64,000 bases of DNA from Chrysomallon squamiferum (lineage: Eukaryota > Mollusca > Gastropoda > Neomphalida > Peltospiridae). Where the stretch lies: contig CM022679.1 of assembly GCA_012295275.1 (NCBI GenBank), positions 25,990,474 through 26,054,473 of the forward strand. The letters are read 5' to 3'. A program made the translations under genes and the position numbers. The stretch's first letter is position 1. The number at the start of each line of letters is the position of its first letter. The notes under the pieces are model-generated. The model made no database searches and was not told where the DNA came from. It worked only from the letters and a program-made list of their open reading frames with translations. Below, piece after piece: positions 35,975 to 48,668 of the stretch.

Positions 35975-36015
<41 letters not shown>
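35768..36015. repeat. (GTAT)n array with GT and AT end
   Basis: About 30 GTAT units with scattered GCAT variants, then GT and AT dinucleotides. Open frames on both strands are repeat artefacts. Confidence 0.95.
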
Positions 36016-36639
36016 GTATTTAATATATGAATGGATCTGTCTTTGCATGTGTATATTATGTATATATTAGCATATAAGTAACGTAGGTATAACGTAGGTA
36101 TATTTGTATTTATATATGCATATGTATATATTATATACATGCATGTATATGTGTTTATATATGTATAAATGTAAGTCTGTACTGTTGATGCATGTAGACA
36201 GGCAGGTATAACATTCTTTTTCTTAACTGTCACATAAAACTCTTAGCTGTTATTAGCAGCAATAGTACCAGTCTCAATAAGTGAACAAACTGCATATTTA
36301 AAAAAATATAAAACGGAATGAAATGAGGCTCAAATTACACAGTTATTTTGAAAGACATTTATCACCAGGAAGATAAAACGAGGACAATAAAAAAAAGACA
36401 CAGCTGACTCTCTACATAAAAATATTGCTAAGTGACTAGAAGTATTCCAACTATTTACACATTCGCAAAGACCTAACAGTGTATTCTCTACTTCACCCCG
36501 CTGAATAGAGTTTACAGTGAGTGCAAATTTTGAATTGTTTTTACTATATATATAAAAATGTGTGTGTGTGTAAATATAAATATAGTATATGTTTGTGTAT
36601 AGAAACACATATGCAAAGAAATGCATTGTTTACGTATAT

Positions 36640-36644
36640 ATATA

Positions 36645-36675
<31 letters not shown>

Positions 36676-36725
36676 ACACATACATACATACACACACACA
36701 CACACACTCACACACACATACACAA

Positions 36726-36764
<39 letters not shown>

Positions 36765-36788
36765 CACACACATATATATTTATATATA
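36640..36788. repeat. (AT)n, (GATATA)n and (CA)n compound array
   Basis: AT (36636-36657), GATATA hexamers (36659-36675), then CATA and CA units to 36770. Confidence 0.93.
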
Positions 36789-36819
36789 GTTAAGTCATGA
36801 AATCTTTTTAATCAGTAGT

Positions 36820-37070
36820 GACTCAGACACCGTGGCTTACAGAAACCAGTCATGGGTAACATTTTTAATATCCCGGTGGTGGTTCCACGGAGATTTGATC
36901 TCGCAACCTGTCACTCTTCAAACCACACGCTCTTTTAAACCAAACCACTCCTTCAAGATGTTGACGATAGTGCGATATATTGAAGACCATTGTGTGACAA
37001 AAATAACCGCCTCTCTCATAATTCCAGTCTAAACCACTGTGAAAAAAAAAAAAAAAAAAAAAAAAAAATG
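36820..37070 (-). mobile_element. Possible tRNA-derived SINE, degraded
   Basis: Read on the minus strand, about 36880-36950 gives AGAGCGTGTGGTTTGAAGAG then GGTTGCGAGATCAAATCTC, which resembles tRNA-like A-to-B box spacing with a weak B box, ending GGAACCACC. A run of 28 A lies at 37041-37068 on the plus strand. Resemblance to the tRNA-like heads of molluscan SINEs is by eye only; no target-site duplication was found. Confidence 0.3.
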
Positions 37071-37079
37071 AAGTAACCG

Positions 37080-37650
37080 GTTGTTTGTTGTGTGTGACAA
37101 TTAATTGTAAACCTGTTGACAACTTATAGCGTGTTTATTACTTCTTTATAGGAAACATTCCTGGCTTTGAATAACAATTGTTTCGTTACAGACAACGTAT
37201 ACGTTTGTGTCGTCCTCTTTTGTTCTCTTCGTTACGAAGCATTTTTTCTTCTAAAATCTTGTTATTGTCTTCGTTTGATTTAAATACGTGTGTGTGTATG
37301 TGTGTGTGTGTGTCTACGGAGGGGGTTACTATTATTACACACACACACACACACAGAAACGCGCGCACGCACGCCTACAAGGCAGGGTATTTCAGTAAAA
37401 AACGTATAGGTATTTTTGAAATAAACGTTACTGTATTAATATATTATGTGTACGTTTTTCGTGTAGGCGACGACTGAATGCAAAATTAAGACGATTCTCC
37501 ACACCTAAGTTAATGAACAGACTGTAACAATCACTGAATTTCATGCGAAGTGTATTTATCATTGTCAGAAACATGTTTTGAAGTGGTTTCATATTTTTGG
37601 GGGACACATTTTATTCATGTAGGCGACATGTTTTTCGTACTGGGGTATGA
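37080..37650. other. Noncoding stretch
   Basis: Unique sequence with short GT (37287-37312) and CA (37337-37357) tracts. No gene seen. Confidence 0.45.
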
Positions 37651-37654
37651 TTAA

Positions 37655-37925
37655 CTATTCATTCATTCATTCATTCACTCATTCATTCATTCGTATATAT
37701 ACTGTATGTGTGTACGTTTGTATGTATGTTTGTATGTATGTATGTATGTATGTATGCATGTCTGTATGTATGAATGTATGTATATGTAATTATATATGTA
37801 TGTATATATGTGTGTGTGTGTATCTGCGAGTACGTGTGAATATTTGTGTATGTGTGTATATATATGTATGCACACATAGTAGACTGTACCCGTACACACA
37901 CACACTCACACACACACAGATATGT
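37655..37925. repeat. (ATTC)n, (GTAT)n, GT/CA tract
   Basis: ATTC units (37658-37692), GTAT units (37718-37805) then GT- and CA-rich sequence. Confidence 0.9.
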
Positions 37926-37929
37926 ATTT

Positions 37930-39220
37930 AATGTATGTGTACATATTTGTTTTATCTTTTACGTTTTTATAGTTTTCGTAACAGGATGTCCTTGTTTCAG
38001 TTCTTCCTGGGATTCGACATTAAAACAAAACGACATAAATAAATAAATAAATAAATAGATAGATAGATAGATAGATAGACTGAAATAAAAATGTTTATAA
38101 TAGAAAATAATTATAATAAAAAAAAGAAAAAAGAACAACATTATTAACAATAAAAAACATTCTGCATTATTTAATCATGAATCACACGTGTCATTTGTTT
38201 TAAAACACATTTTGAAACAGTCCAGTTCTTTATTACTTCTTTATTAACTTAAAGCAATAAAGCTTATGCATGTATATAAACAGTGATAATATATACTAAA
38301 ATAAAAAATAAAAAAAATAATAAAATAAAAATCATTAATTACAACTACAAAAAATTTGCACCACTGCTTGATATTATTTGCAGACAACTGTATAGAATTC
38401 TATCTGGTTTTTTGTTTTTTAAATATTTTTATTCATTTATTTATTTATTTATTTAGGTTTTATATATGTTATTAAAAAGAAATTTTGTTGGTAAATCTTA
38501 CTCCTGGCCCATTCCTAGATTTAAATCTGTGAGGCAACAGAATATTTTTTTTTTTTTTGTCCAACCCTTCTGCAGTTGGGTGACCCGGAAGATTGATTTG
38601 TTTGAAACATGAGTAAAACAAATAATTATTTACTTTTATTTATTTATTTATTTATTTAGTGTGTATGTATGTAGGTGTGTATTTATTTATCCAGTCAGTA
38701 GCATACTCAGTATTATATATTGGTGTTTTTTTTGCCAGTATGCAAATCTTTATAAACTGCTAGACTTTATACGTGTGCTTGTGTGTGTGCGTGTAGATGA
38801 GTATTGACTGGAAAAAATTATGTCCATCATCTGTAAAGCGGCATAAAGCTAAACAACAAGAACAATTAGAAATTCGGAACGAATTTTAGATGTTTTTTTG
38901 TTTGTTTGTTTGTTGTTGTTTTTTTTTTGTTTTTTTTTTTTTTTTAACGCTCTTTGGTAATAATAATAATCGTTTTGAATATTTGTAACTTTACAAGCTT
39001 TCATTATATTATTCGCGGATGCAAGAATTAAACAGATTACCGAATGAAGGCCAAACAAGAAGTTACAAGAAAAAAGTCTACGGTCGTCTTTCCAATTATC
39101 TCCTTTCGTGATGCGATCCCACAACGTCCCAGGCATGGCACTAGAGTTTAATAACCTCGCGTTTCAAGGTCTGTCATCTTCCTTCCTCAGCGTTAAGTAA
39201 TTATGCTCTGTTTCATGGCT
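37930..39220. other. Noncoding stretch
   Basis: AT-rich sequence with AAAT/GATA units (38036-38080), TTTA tracts (38430-38455, 38630-38660) and T tracts near 38545 and 38920. No gene seen. Confidence 0.5.
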
Positions 39221-39224
39221 AAGC

Positions 39225-39790
39225 GTCGACTATCAACTACTTGTTGCGTTGCCATCAATCAAAACTTTCTTTTCCGCCTCTGCTAATGAATCGGCGAAAG
39301 CAAGAAAGTTCACCCAGTGTAAAAAAAGTTTATTAACTCGCAATTGTTTACGTTGAGCTTCACTGAAAGGGAACGGAATGTGAATGAACGGCACAAACCA
39401 TACGTACGTACATACATATACATACATATATATATATATTATGACAATCTGTAATAAAATATGGCGCCCGCTTGAGCGTGTAAAGTCTTCATAATCGAGT
39501 CTGACTTATTCAAGGTCGAAACAAAAGAAAATCGAGGACGGCACGGTTTTTGCGTCACGTGATTTATATAATATATTCCTTTCGACTGTTACACGGTTGG
39601 CGACGCGGTGCGATTTACGACACGCATGTGTCACAGAAGTATGCCAAAATGTTTGTCAGTTTTAATGGGAAAAGGTCTAAGGTCCGAGCAGACGAAGGTG
39701 CAAACTGCCACCTGACTTGCAGTGAAACATATCTGTTCAGAAAACAGCCCCGAGCACAAACCTTATAGTAAGCAGGCTGGTAAAGAAGGA
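39225..39790. promoter_or_regulatory. High-complexity island, possible conserved noncoding element
   Basis: Unique, CpG-richer sequence with ATGGCGCCCGCTTGAGCGTG (39461) and GCGTCACGTGAT (39551, an E-box CACGTG). Two unrelated open frames of 60-70 codons show no family resemblance. Confidence 0.25.
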
Positions 39791-40440
39791 GAAAATAATA
39801 ATAATAATAATAATAATAAGAGAAAAGAGAACATTTGTCAGCTAAGGAAGGAAATCTTTTTAAGTGTTTTTGCTGCTAATCCGTAACATGCACAAAACTA
39901 AAAGGATTAATTTGTCGAAATGAAAATCTCAATGTTCTGTTTAACCCGAAGGCAAATTGGAGCTTAAACGATGTTTTCGTTTGTTTTTCGCACTTTCTGT
40001 TATGTCATACGATTCCTTAGGAATGCTCTTGTTCTTCCTGAGTGAAGAGGGGAATTATGGGTGGGCGCTTTAAAATACAGTATGCTGCAGGAAAGAAGAA
40101 ATAAATTTAAAAAATAAAAGAATCTTATTTTATTTATAAACAATATTACAAGCTTCTGTTTATGTTCAGTTTTTTAAAATAACATAGCTTGACAAGCCGG
40201 CCCATTACTAGGTAATAGTTTATAAATTGTGTGCTCTGAAAGCATCCGTAAAATTTGAAAAAAAGTGGCCTCTGGGTGGTCTTAAGAAAAAGATAATACT
40301 CAATTTAATAAAAGCTATTCAGTTCTTAATCGATTTGTCTACAGCAGGTGCCCACTCACTCTCCCCACTGAACCGAATGAATACAAAATAGTTTAATTTA
40401 GTAGGTGACGTATAATGATTATGATGATAACAGAGAAACA
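39790..40440. other. Noncoding stretch
   Basis: A short AAT run at 39796-39820, otherwise unique sequence without gene signals. Confidence 0.45.
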
Positions 40441-41010
40441 CATCTTCTTATGAAACAGTGCATACAAAGGCTATTCTGCTGCAGACTACATCTGAAGAGT
40501 ATTAAACGTCAAATATTATTGTACTGCAATCTATAGTGTAATATATTACAGCAACAACAGTTTGAAAAACACTTCTACCATTTGAAGTGCTTTGTGTTGC
40601 AAATTACTACCTAAAATATCACAGCAATAACCTTTAGAAAGATACTTCTATCATTTGAAGTACTTTTATAGTATACTGCAGTGTACCATTTGAAGTACAT
40701 TCAATATTATACTGCGGCAACAGTATGAACTATGCTGCAATCTATCATCTGAAATATATATATATATATATACAGTTTGAAGTATATTATATTATAATCT
40801 TCTATGCGAAATATATTATATTGCAATACATCGTTTAAAGTATCTTATACTGCAATATACTTTTTGAAGTATATTATACCATTGAAATGTATTATATTGC
40901 AATCTACTATTTGAAATATATTATACTGCAGTATACCATTTGAAGTATGCTGCTGCCTGCGATTTGAAGTATAAAATACTGCATTCTGCCGTTAGAAATG
41001 TTCTACAATC
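40440..41010. repeat. Diverged tandem repeat built on CCATTTGAAGTATATTATACTG
   Basis: About 15 degraded repeats of a 25-40 base unit containing TACTGCAAT, CTACCATTTGAA and ATATATTATA. Spacing varies, so the array is old and partly homogenised. Confidence 0.75.
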
Positions 41011-41850
41011 TAAGAATAATTCTGTGAATGACTAAATTTTTAAAAACCTTGTCTCTATTGTCAGGTCAAATGCTGATGGACAAAAAGAAAATTTCGATTT
41101 GATTGCTAGTGGGTTTTTTTTTTTTTTAAATGCACTCTTTAATACATATATCACACTTATAGGCTGCATCAAGATAAAGGTTAATTTTTTTTTTCTCCTA
41201 CTCATACTATAATGTACGCTATTTTCGCACCATTGGATTACGTGTCGATATTGTTAGCAAAGACAGACAGAAACAAAGAGTTTAGTAACAAAATACAAAA
41301 TGGTCATTTAAAACAAATTCTATTACGTCATAGAAGAACAAGGTGATAGCTGCCATCTTAAAACAACAGTCACATAAAAAAAAAAAATGTTTTATAAATT
41401 TGAGGTTTACAGATCCTGGGATGCAGTTCTTGCATGTGTCTGTCAGTCTTTATATTTGTCTGTCAGTCTATATTTATCTATCTTTATACGTCATAATCTC
41501 TGGAGTATTTCAGAATCAATTTACAACATCATTAGAACAGTTTTTAATTCTTCGTTCGGGCGTTACATTCTTTTAATATCAACAACTGCTTTCAGTTCTG
41601 GAGAATTTGTTAACTACTCCTGCTTATACAGCAAAATATTAGTCAACTATTATTTATTTTTAGAAGCTACTGTTCGTTTTTATGTTCGCCTTTTTTTTTT
41701 TTAAATTGGCGGTTATGTAGAAGATATATACAAAACTGACTCCATTTCGATCCACTTTCAGTTCATGATTCTTCGAATGTATTTGATCTTTTGTCAGTGT
41801 GTGTTAAATAATTGTCAAACCAACGTCACGCAACGATGGCTTCCATTACA
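41010..41850. other. Noncoding stretch
   Basis: Unique AT-rich sequence. The open frames at 41343-41704 have no recognised homology and read partly through CTGTCTGTCAGT-type repeats. Confidence 0.45.
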
Positions 41851-41852
41851 CC

Positions 41853-41856
<4 letters not shown>

Positions 41857-41906
<50 letters not shown>
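41857..41906. repeat. (CA)n microsatellite
   Basis: About 25 uninterrupted CA units. Confidence 0.96.
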
Positions 41907-41913
<7 letters not shown>

Positions 41914-42178
41914 AGCTCTGGAAGAAAATACCAAACCGAGTTACAGAATATTTATCTTCATTTTCAAGAATAAATTACACATCTTTCTTCCTCCTGCTAA
42001 ACAATTCTCGAATGAAAAAAAAAAAATAAAAAAAAAAAAAAAAAAAGAATCTTTTAAAAACAGACGAGTTATAAAATATAATAATAAAAAAAATAAAATC
42101 TAAAAATTCCCTTACACCCCATAATTTTTTTTTTTTTTTTTTTTTTTTTTCTTTCTTGGTGACTGTTTTCTTATTTGA

Positions 42179-42545
42179 ATGCTGGATTTACACTTGGAGT
42201 TCTTTTCTAATTCTATGAAAATTTTCTCGAGAGGGTTATCCTGCGGGCATAAATGTTGCTATTCTCGGGCCGTCATTCTTGCTCATTGTGTCCAGATAAT
42301 GGTACAGCTAAATACAATGACAGTGTTTCGACAACAAATCCAGACAGCGTCGGCAGAACATTTCCCACTCGCCGAAGACTCCCGGCTTGAAAGGAAGGTG
42401 CGAAAAAGTGCAGATCCCACAAAACAAGTTTTTCCCCCCCGTTTTATTATTTTATTTTTTTAATTTTTTTTTTCTATTTCGCGTGGTCTTAATAACCACG
42501 AGCATTGCTGGAGAGCCTCGCTCGGAACTCGTTCAAACAAGATTA
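42179..42545. promoter_or_regulatory. High-complexity island, possible conserved noncoding element
   Basis: Unique sequence between T tracts, richer in GC, containing TATCCTGCGGGCATAAATG and TCTCGGGCCGTCATTC. It is open for 94 codons on the plus strand but has no domain, splice context or repeat, so a noncoding element is as likely as a coding exon. Confidence 0.25.
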
Positions 42546-42689
42546 TCTGAAGTTTTAACAAAGTAGAATGTTTTTAATGTTAATCTCCGCTCCTGATGGC
42601 TTTGTTCAGTGATGTTTGGTCAGTGGAAGCATGCATATGTGTGCTGTCTGTAACTTGTATGTGCATATACTAATAGATACTCGCTCTCT

Positions 42690-42697
42690 TTTATATT

Positions 42698-42728
<31 letters not shown>

Positions 42729-42908
42729 ATCTATCTATATAAATATATATATTTATATATAATATAATCTATCTATATAAATATATATTTATATCTATAT
42801 ATATATGTATATATATATTTATATTTATATATATATCTACATATATATATATATATTTATATCTACTTATATATATGTATATATATATTTATATTTATAT
42901 ATATCTAC

Positions 42909-42940
<32 letters not shown>

Positions 42941-43004
42941 ATATCTACATATATATATATATATTTATATCTGTATATATATCTATCTGTCTGTCTCTCT
43001 CTAA

Positions 43005-43035
<31 letters not shown>
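42690..43035. repeat. AT/TATC array with higher-order structure
   Basis: ATATATTTATAT and ATATATCTACATATAT phrases alternate with a period of about 55-60 bases, ending in TCTC and TATA units. Confidence 0.92.
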
Positions 43036-43339
43036 GTCACAAACGCACGACATACACCTTCACACATGCACAGACTGACAGATATGTACGGAAAGAAGAA
43101 GAAAAAGAAAGGTGAGACAGACACACACAGTCAATGACTACAAAGTAATCACTCTACTGGTGTCGTTAAATAAGAACATTAATAAAAATGAAGTGTCGTT
43201 TAAAGAAAGAAAAAAAAATCTTTAAAAAAAATTAGTTAGCTGCTGTTTTTCCTGCTATATTTGTGTCATTTTATACTGAAGTGGATTCTGTTACACTCGT
43301 AACTTTGAATGACACGCAATTGCCAGTTTGTGTGTTAAA

Positions 43340-43430
43340 CAGACAAACACCCACAACAACAACAACAACAGTGATAATAATAATGATAATGATAATAATA
43401 ATAATGATAATAATAATAATAATAATAATA

Positions 43431-43463
<33 letters not shown>

Positions 43464-43465
43464 CA
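43340..43465. repeat. (AAC)n(AAT)n(ATG)n array
   Basis: AAC units, AAT units with ATG interruptions, then about ten pure ATG/GAT units. Confidence 0.93.
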
Positions 43466-43559
43466 AATAATAATACTGGTTAAATGCATTAGCACAGTAA
43501 TATTAATAACAGTAGTGATGACGTTTAAGAAAGTGATGATGATGATGCTATTATGACTG

Positions 43560-43725
43560 ATATCACTGTTTATGATAAACATCATTTTTTTCAGATGATA
43601 ACTTTGATATTGGTGTCGTTATTTTTTTTATCTTCCTTTTGATGTTGGCCTCGTTGTTAAGTTTCTCTTCATCTTAATTTGAAAAATGATGTCAATTTTT
43701 TGTCTACAGTTGTGTCATCTTTAAA

Positions 43726-43775
<50 letters not shown>

Positions 43776-44330
43776 GAAGTAGCATTTGAAAAATGAAGTT
43801 CTATCTTGTTAGTTGATGATTTTATGATAGGGTGTAATCTAGTTTATTCATTCTTTTTTCTTTCTCTCTTCATCTTCTTCTTTCTTCTTGAAATCTTTAT
43901 TTTCTTTTTATCACTAATATTGAAAATATCATTTTATAACTTTTATTTGTTATTACTTGTCGCGGTGCGGAAGATTATTCTGCTGTTTTCTATTCTTGTG
44001 TTTGTTATCACATTATTTGTTAAAAGTTATTACTGTAAAACGAGAGTGCATGTTGCTATTTGTCACAGTAGTGAAAGTATTTTGTAAAACCGCTTAGCAT
44101 ATTCGAGACATTTGTCATACAGATAAAACTCAGCTTTGCATATTGTTTATGTGAAAGTGTTTAGTAGCTGTCTGTGGGGTGGGGAGTTTTATTCGCTGGT
44201 GGAGGCAGGGGGCATCGTGTTGTTGTTTTCTTCGCGTTTTCATTGCTTTACAGCTTAGGTGCTTTCAAAAAAAAAAGCCTTTCATAAATATTATTAATTA
44301 AAAATCTGTATGTCTTTCTCTCTCTCTCTG
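43560..44330. other. Noncoding stretch with (ATT)n
   Basis: ATT run at 43728-43775; otherwise AT-rich unique sequence. No gene seen. Confidence 0.5.
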
Positions 44331-44334
44331 TCTG

Positions 44335-44336
<2 letters not shown>

Positions 44337-44383
<47 letters not shown>

Positions 44384-44660
44384 ATGTGTATGTATGTGTG
44401 TGTGTTTGTGTGAGGGGGTATAGTTATGTGTATCTGGCTATAATTTACTTCTGTCTGTCACTCTGTCTGCCTGTCTGACTTTCTATGTACATGTCTACTT
44501 CTGTATACTTCTGTATCTATATTCTTATCTCTCTATCTGTTTGTCTGTCTGTTTGTCTGTCTGTCTATCCATCAATCCATCAATCCATCCATGCATCTGA
44601 TCTACACATCTCTATCTGTTTATCTATCTACATACCTATCTATGCCTATCTAAGTCTCTC
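44337..44660. repeat. (AT)n then CTGT/TCTA/CATC units
   Basis: AT array at 44337-44374, GTAT and GT units, then imperfect TCTG, CATC and TCTA tetranucleotides. Confidence 0.88.
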
Positions 44661-44731
44661 TTATATATACACATAATGTTACTTATGTATCTGTTTATGA
44701 TAAATATATGTATTTTTATAAACAGACACTC

Positions 44732-44840
<109 letters not shown>

Positions 44841-44879
44841 TGTCACACACAGACTCACATATATATATATATATATCCA

Positions 44880-45526
44880 CAGACACACAAAGAGAAGAAA
44901 TACTAGATAACATGTTATTATTACTTTTTGTTTTCTTTCAGTTAAAAAACATCTGCTTCTTATTTAAATATATTGCATGACTTGCAAATGATTTTTATTA
45001 TAAACTTAGTGCATCAAATTCTTAAATCAGTGTTACTGCTGTTGCTGTCTTTTGTAAAACTATAATTTGATGACCACCATTATTTTTTGAATTATTATTT
45101 TTACTTACTTGGATAAAAAAAAGACATAGTTTATAATCAGTCTAACTGAAAATTAACAACTCGAAAAAAAAAAATAATTTAAAAATAATTAAAAAAAAAT
45201 AATAATAAAAAATAAAAATAATAATAATAAATAAATAATAAAAAATAATAATAATAAATAAAAAAAATAATAATAAATAAATAAAAAAAAAAAAATATAA
45301 ATAAATAAAATAAAAAGACAAAACAATCACTAAAAAAGCTCCCTTCATCTCTGTCTGTCTTTTTTGTTTATTAAATAAATAAATAAATAAATAAAATATA
45401 AAAAAGGTTAATTTTTTTCTCTTTAATTTGAAAAATGTTATTGTTTTATGCATTTTTTTCATTTATTTGTATACTTATGATTTTGTTCCTGGTATAATTC
45501 GTTATATTTATTAATCTTATTGTTTC

Positions 45527-45589
<63 letters not shown>

Positions 45590-45677
45590 TTTTAGTTTTT
45601 TCATCAGGTTTGTTATTATTATTGATGTTCTTGATGTTATTATTAATATTATTGTATTAGTATTATCATTATCATTA

Positions 45678-45736
<59 letters not shown>

Positions 45737-45925
45737 TTGAGGGGTATATATGTATACTAGTGTATGTGGCATATTTGCATATATATTTTGCATAATTTTT
45801 ATTTGTTGTTTTTGTTTCTATTTTTCTGTTCATTTATTATTTAAATCATTAATAATTTGTCTCCCTTCGGTTGTTGTTGTTTTATTTATCGTCTCTGCAA
45901 TAATAATAATAACAATAACAACACT

Positions 45926-45974
<49 letters not shown>

Positions 45975-45993
45975 CAAGAACAACAACAAGATC

Positions 45994-46043
<50 letters not shown>

Positions 46044-46100
46044 CAGTAGCAGCAGCAGCAACAACAACGACAACAACCGCATATTCGGGGATATTTTATA
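44880..46100. repeat. AAAT, ATT and AAT arrays
   Basis: Unique sequence to 45160, AAAAT/AAT-rich tract 45163-45400, ATT arrays 45528-45586 and 45683-45736, AAT arrays 45899-45970 and 45995-46042, then AGC/AAC units. The ATT and AAT blocks are mutually complementary. Confidence 0.88.
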
Positions 46101-46799
46101 CACTGTTCATAATGACATAATATTCTCTCTTATAACTGCAAGCTGCAGCAGTTATTTTTATACGCGTTTGCGAAAAGAGCCTCAGGGAAAATACGTCATC
46201 CGGCTGGACAGGTAGAACTCAGGTAGCACAGATTACCTGTAAATACTTGATACCACCTTACCTTTACGACGAAGTTCACAATCTGGGATATTGTTAATGG
46301 CCTCCGTTTCAGCTGAAGCCGGATCTGATTTTAAGCGAGTGTTTTTAAAACAAGTTAGTTAGCGAAGACGAAAACACCATAAATAAATTGAAAAAAAATT
46401 AATATATATATATATATATATATATTAAAAAAAAACCAACTTACAATAACCTTAGGAAGTGTCCCATAGCTGGAGAAAGCTTTAGAAGTAGTAATAATAA
46501 TGAAAATGATAATATTTTAAACGTCAACAACAACTCGGCTCTCGTACAGGTAGTAGCGGCCATGTAGGTTGTATGACACGGTCGACCAATCACGGAACAG
46601 TATTACAACTTTTAATATGCATGACTTAGGGGTACGGATCGTATCAATGCGTAATGGGGTTTTATACTATCAAGGTGTAAAATCTTGGACATATTATTCT
46701 GCAAGGGAGCAAGTTTGTGTTCTTGTGTAAACAACTTTTTTTTTTTTTTAAAAGGACCCACGCTAGTAGAAAAACAAAAAAAAAAACGGGAATATTTAT

Positions 46800-46872
46800 T
46801 TGGAACGATCGCGTGAAGTCGGCTTGTGATTGTAACTAACGTTATTCAACTAACCAGTCAAGCCAAAACAAG
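46800..46872 (+). other. Candidate noncoding first exon, donor at 46873
   Basis: CpG-containing unique sequence ends AACAAG|GTAAGT, a strong donor. No ATG-led frame of length precedes it. The left limit is arbitrary. Confidence 0.3.
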
Positions 46873-47039
46873 GTAAGTTGTGCTGTTTTGTGTGTTAGTG
46901 TGTGCTTTTTACCCCTCTCTGTCTATCTCTCTCTCTCGCCACGTATTCAACTTCAGCTTGCTACGAGTTCCGTTCGTATTATTATTATTATTATTATTAC
47001 TGTGACCGCTCACCTGTACAGGTGTAGTAGTAGTATAAC

Positions 47040-47448
47040 GTCACTACACAAACTGGCTTAGTACTCAAAACTCGATCTCTAATTGATCGACAGTTGGCGA
47101 GGGTTCTACAGACAAAACAAAACTTAGCCCCTTCTCCCGCCCGTAAAGTCCGAACAGCCAGTCAAAAAGGGTCTGGCTTGCATCTCGGCGATTCTATTAT
47201 TACTAAGCAGAAAAAAAAAAAAAAAAAAAAAAGAAGCAGACGACACCTGAAGTCGAGCGGTCCCGCTTGGCTAGTCATATACATCGCGTCCCGCATAAAC
47301 AGTTAAGCAGACGGACTGGACACGCAAGAGCAATCAGAGCTGTGGAGAAGTTTTGTAGGAAAGGAAAACACAGGCGACGAAGATTTCGGATCGTTGTTGT
47401 GGTGGTGGTGGTGTTGGTGGTCAACCAACCCTGACGTGTCTCACTCCG
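47040..47448 (+). other. Candidate noncoding first exon, donor at 47449
   Basis: GC-richer sequence (CCCTTCTCCCGCCCGTAAAG at 47130) interrupted by an A tract and a GGT run, ending CACTCCG|GTGAGT. Resembles a 5' UTR exon; left limit unknown. Confidence 0.35.
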
Positions 47449-47813
47449 GTGAGTTTTACGTTTTTTTTTTTTTTTTTTTTTTTACTTCTTCTTCTTCTTT
47501 TTCTTCCGTTCCAGGTATATATGTGTTCATATCTCATTCTCCCCTATCCTTGTCTCGTGCGCTACCTGTATACTGTACCGGCCGTCTTAACCATACACCG
47601 TATCGTTGACAATAATTATTTCATCAACAACACTGTTCATTCCGACGACAGCGTCTTCGTTTGTAGTTACCTGTAATCATTATTCGTCTGCTTTGTTTTT
47701 TTTTTTTTTTTTTTACAGTTTATTTATCAATTCACCTGTGCTTTTTATTTTTTTTTATACAAAAAAAAAAAAAAATTAAAAATTTCCTATTCGTCAAACG
47801 GAATATACCTCAT

Positions 47814-47844
<31 letters not shown>

Positions 47845-48275
47845 CGATGTTGTTGTTGTTGATGGTGTTTACCCGACTCGCACAACTTACGGATTAAAAA
47901 AAAGTTTACTTCTGTGGGTGCTTTTTTTTTTGTGTATATGTGTGTGTCTATATCTAATATATATCTATATATATATAGATATATATTATTATTCTTATTA
48001 TATACCCTGACTGTTTCGGGTGGCTCGGAGTTCACCTGTTTCGTTTATTGATTCTTGTTCAAACACATTCGACAATCGCCCGTGTTTTATTGTGTAGTGT
48101 ATGACCGGCAATATTAACCACTTGTCGAAGTTTGCTACTTCTGTGATAAAAAAAAAAAAGGCTTCTTCGTTCATTCAGTCTCGCTGGAGATGTTTTTGTT
48201 GTAAAACGTGGATTTGTCGACACGCACCTGTTGGTTCAAAAAACAACAACAAAAAAACATACAACAACTAGTAAT

Positions 48276-48284
48276 ATGTCGTTG
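48276..48284 (+). CDS. Candidate start codon exon (MSL), donor at 48285
   Basis: ATGTCGTTG|GTAAGT: an ATG with A at -3 gives three codons before a strong consensus donor in phase 0. The acceptor at 63112 is also phase 0 with an open upstream frame (LDWNHRYVMADF), so the two would read MSLLDWNHRYVMADF. Intermediate exons cannot be excluded, and the 14.8 kb intron is inference. Confidence 0.35.
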
Positions 48285-48289
48285 GTAAG

Positions 48290-48545
48290 TTCTGTTTAGG
48301 AAGCTTGATATTTATTAGAACTGTTACTCTGTGTGTGAGTGTGTGTTTGTGTTTTTGTGTGTAATTATATTAGATAAATGCAAATTAATATAAATATATA
48401 GGCCTATGATATACATACAGACATATATATATATATATATATATTTACACATTTTCACACACACACAGGCACACACATAAATATATATACTTGTATGTGT
48501 TTGAAAAGTAGATAAAAAATAATGAATGAATAAATAAATAAATAA
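48290..48545. other. Start of the proposed large intron
   Basis: GT-rich sequence (48331-48362) and AT units (48423-48442); no coding sequence. Confidence 0.4.
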
Positions 48546-48546
48546 A

Positions 48547-48552
48547 TATATA

Positions 48553-48632
<80 letters not shown>

Positions 48633-48668
48633 TAAGGAACAAATAAATCTAAATAATTAAATGTTTAT

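Larger units (their letters stand above)
46140..48290 (+). promoter_or_regulatory. Candidate promoter region of a second + strand gene, rich in CAGGTA/G E-boxes
   Basis: Unique, CpG-richer sequence after a long repeat field. It contains a CCAAT box in the context GACCAATCA (46584-46592), three consensus splice donors on the plus strand (after 46872, 47448 and 48284), and 13 of the 14 CAGGTA/TACCTG or CACCTG/CAGGTG sites that lie between 46209 and 48869 (the last, 48864, is just outside). The motif is that of ZEB, Snail and Scratch repressors and of E-proteins. Role and strand are inferred from the donors and from the coding exon at 63113. Confidence 0.45.

Noticed and set aside
35718-36233. 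171-codon open frame rich in Tyr-Ile-His-Thr
   Set aside because: Translation of GTAT/CATA repeats; several overlapping frames are open for the same reason.
39550-39768. 72-codon frame (MRHVIYIIYSFRLLHGWRRG...)
   Set aside because: No family resemblance, no splice context; length is not unusual for random DNA of this composition.
42179-42463. 94-codon frame as a coding exon
   Set aside because: No domain and flanked by homopolymer T; kept only as a candidate noncoding element.
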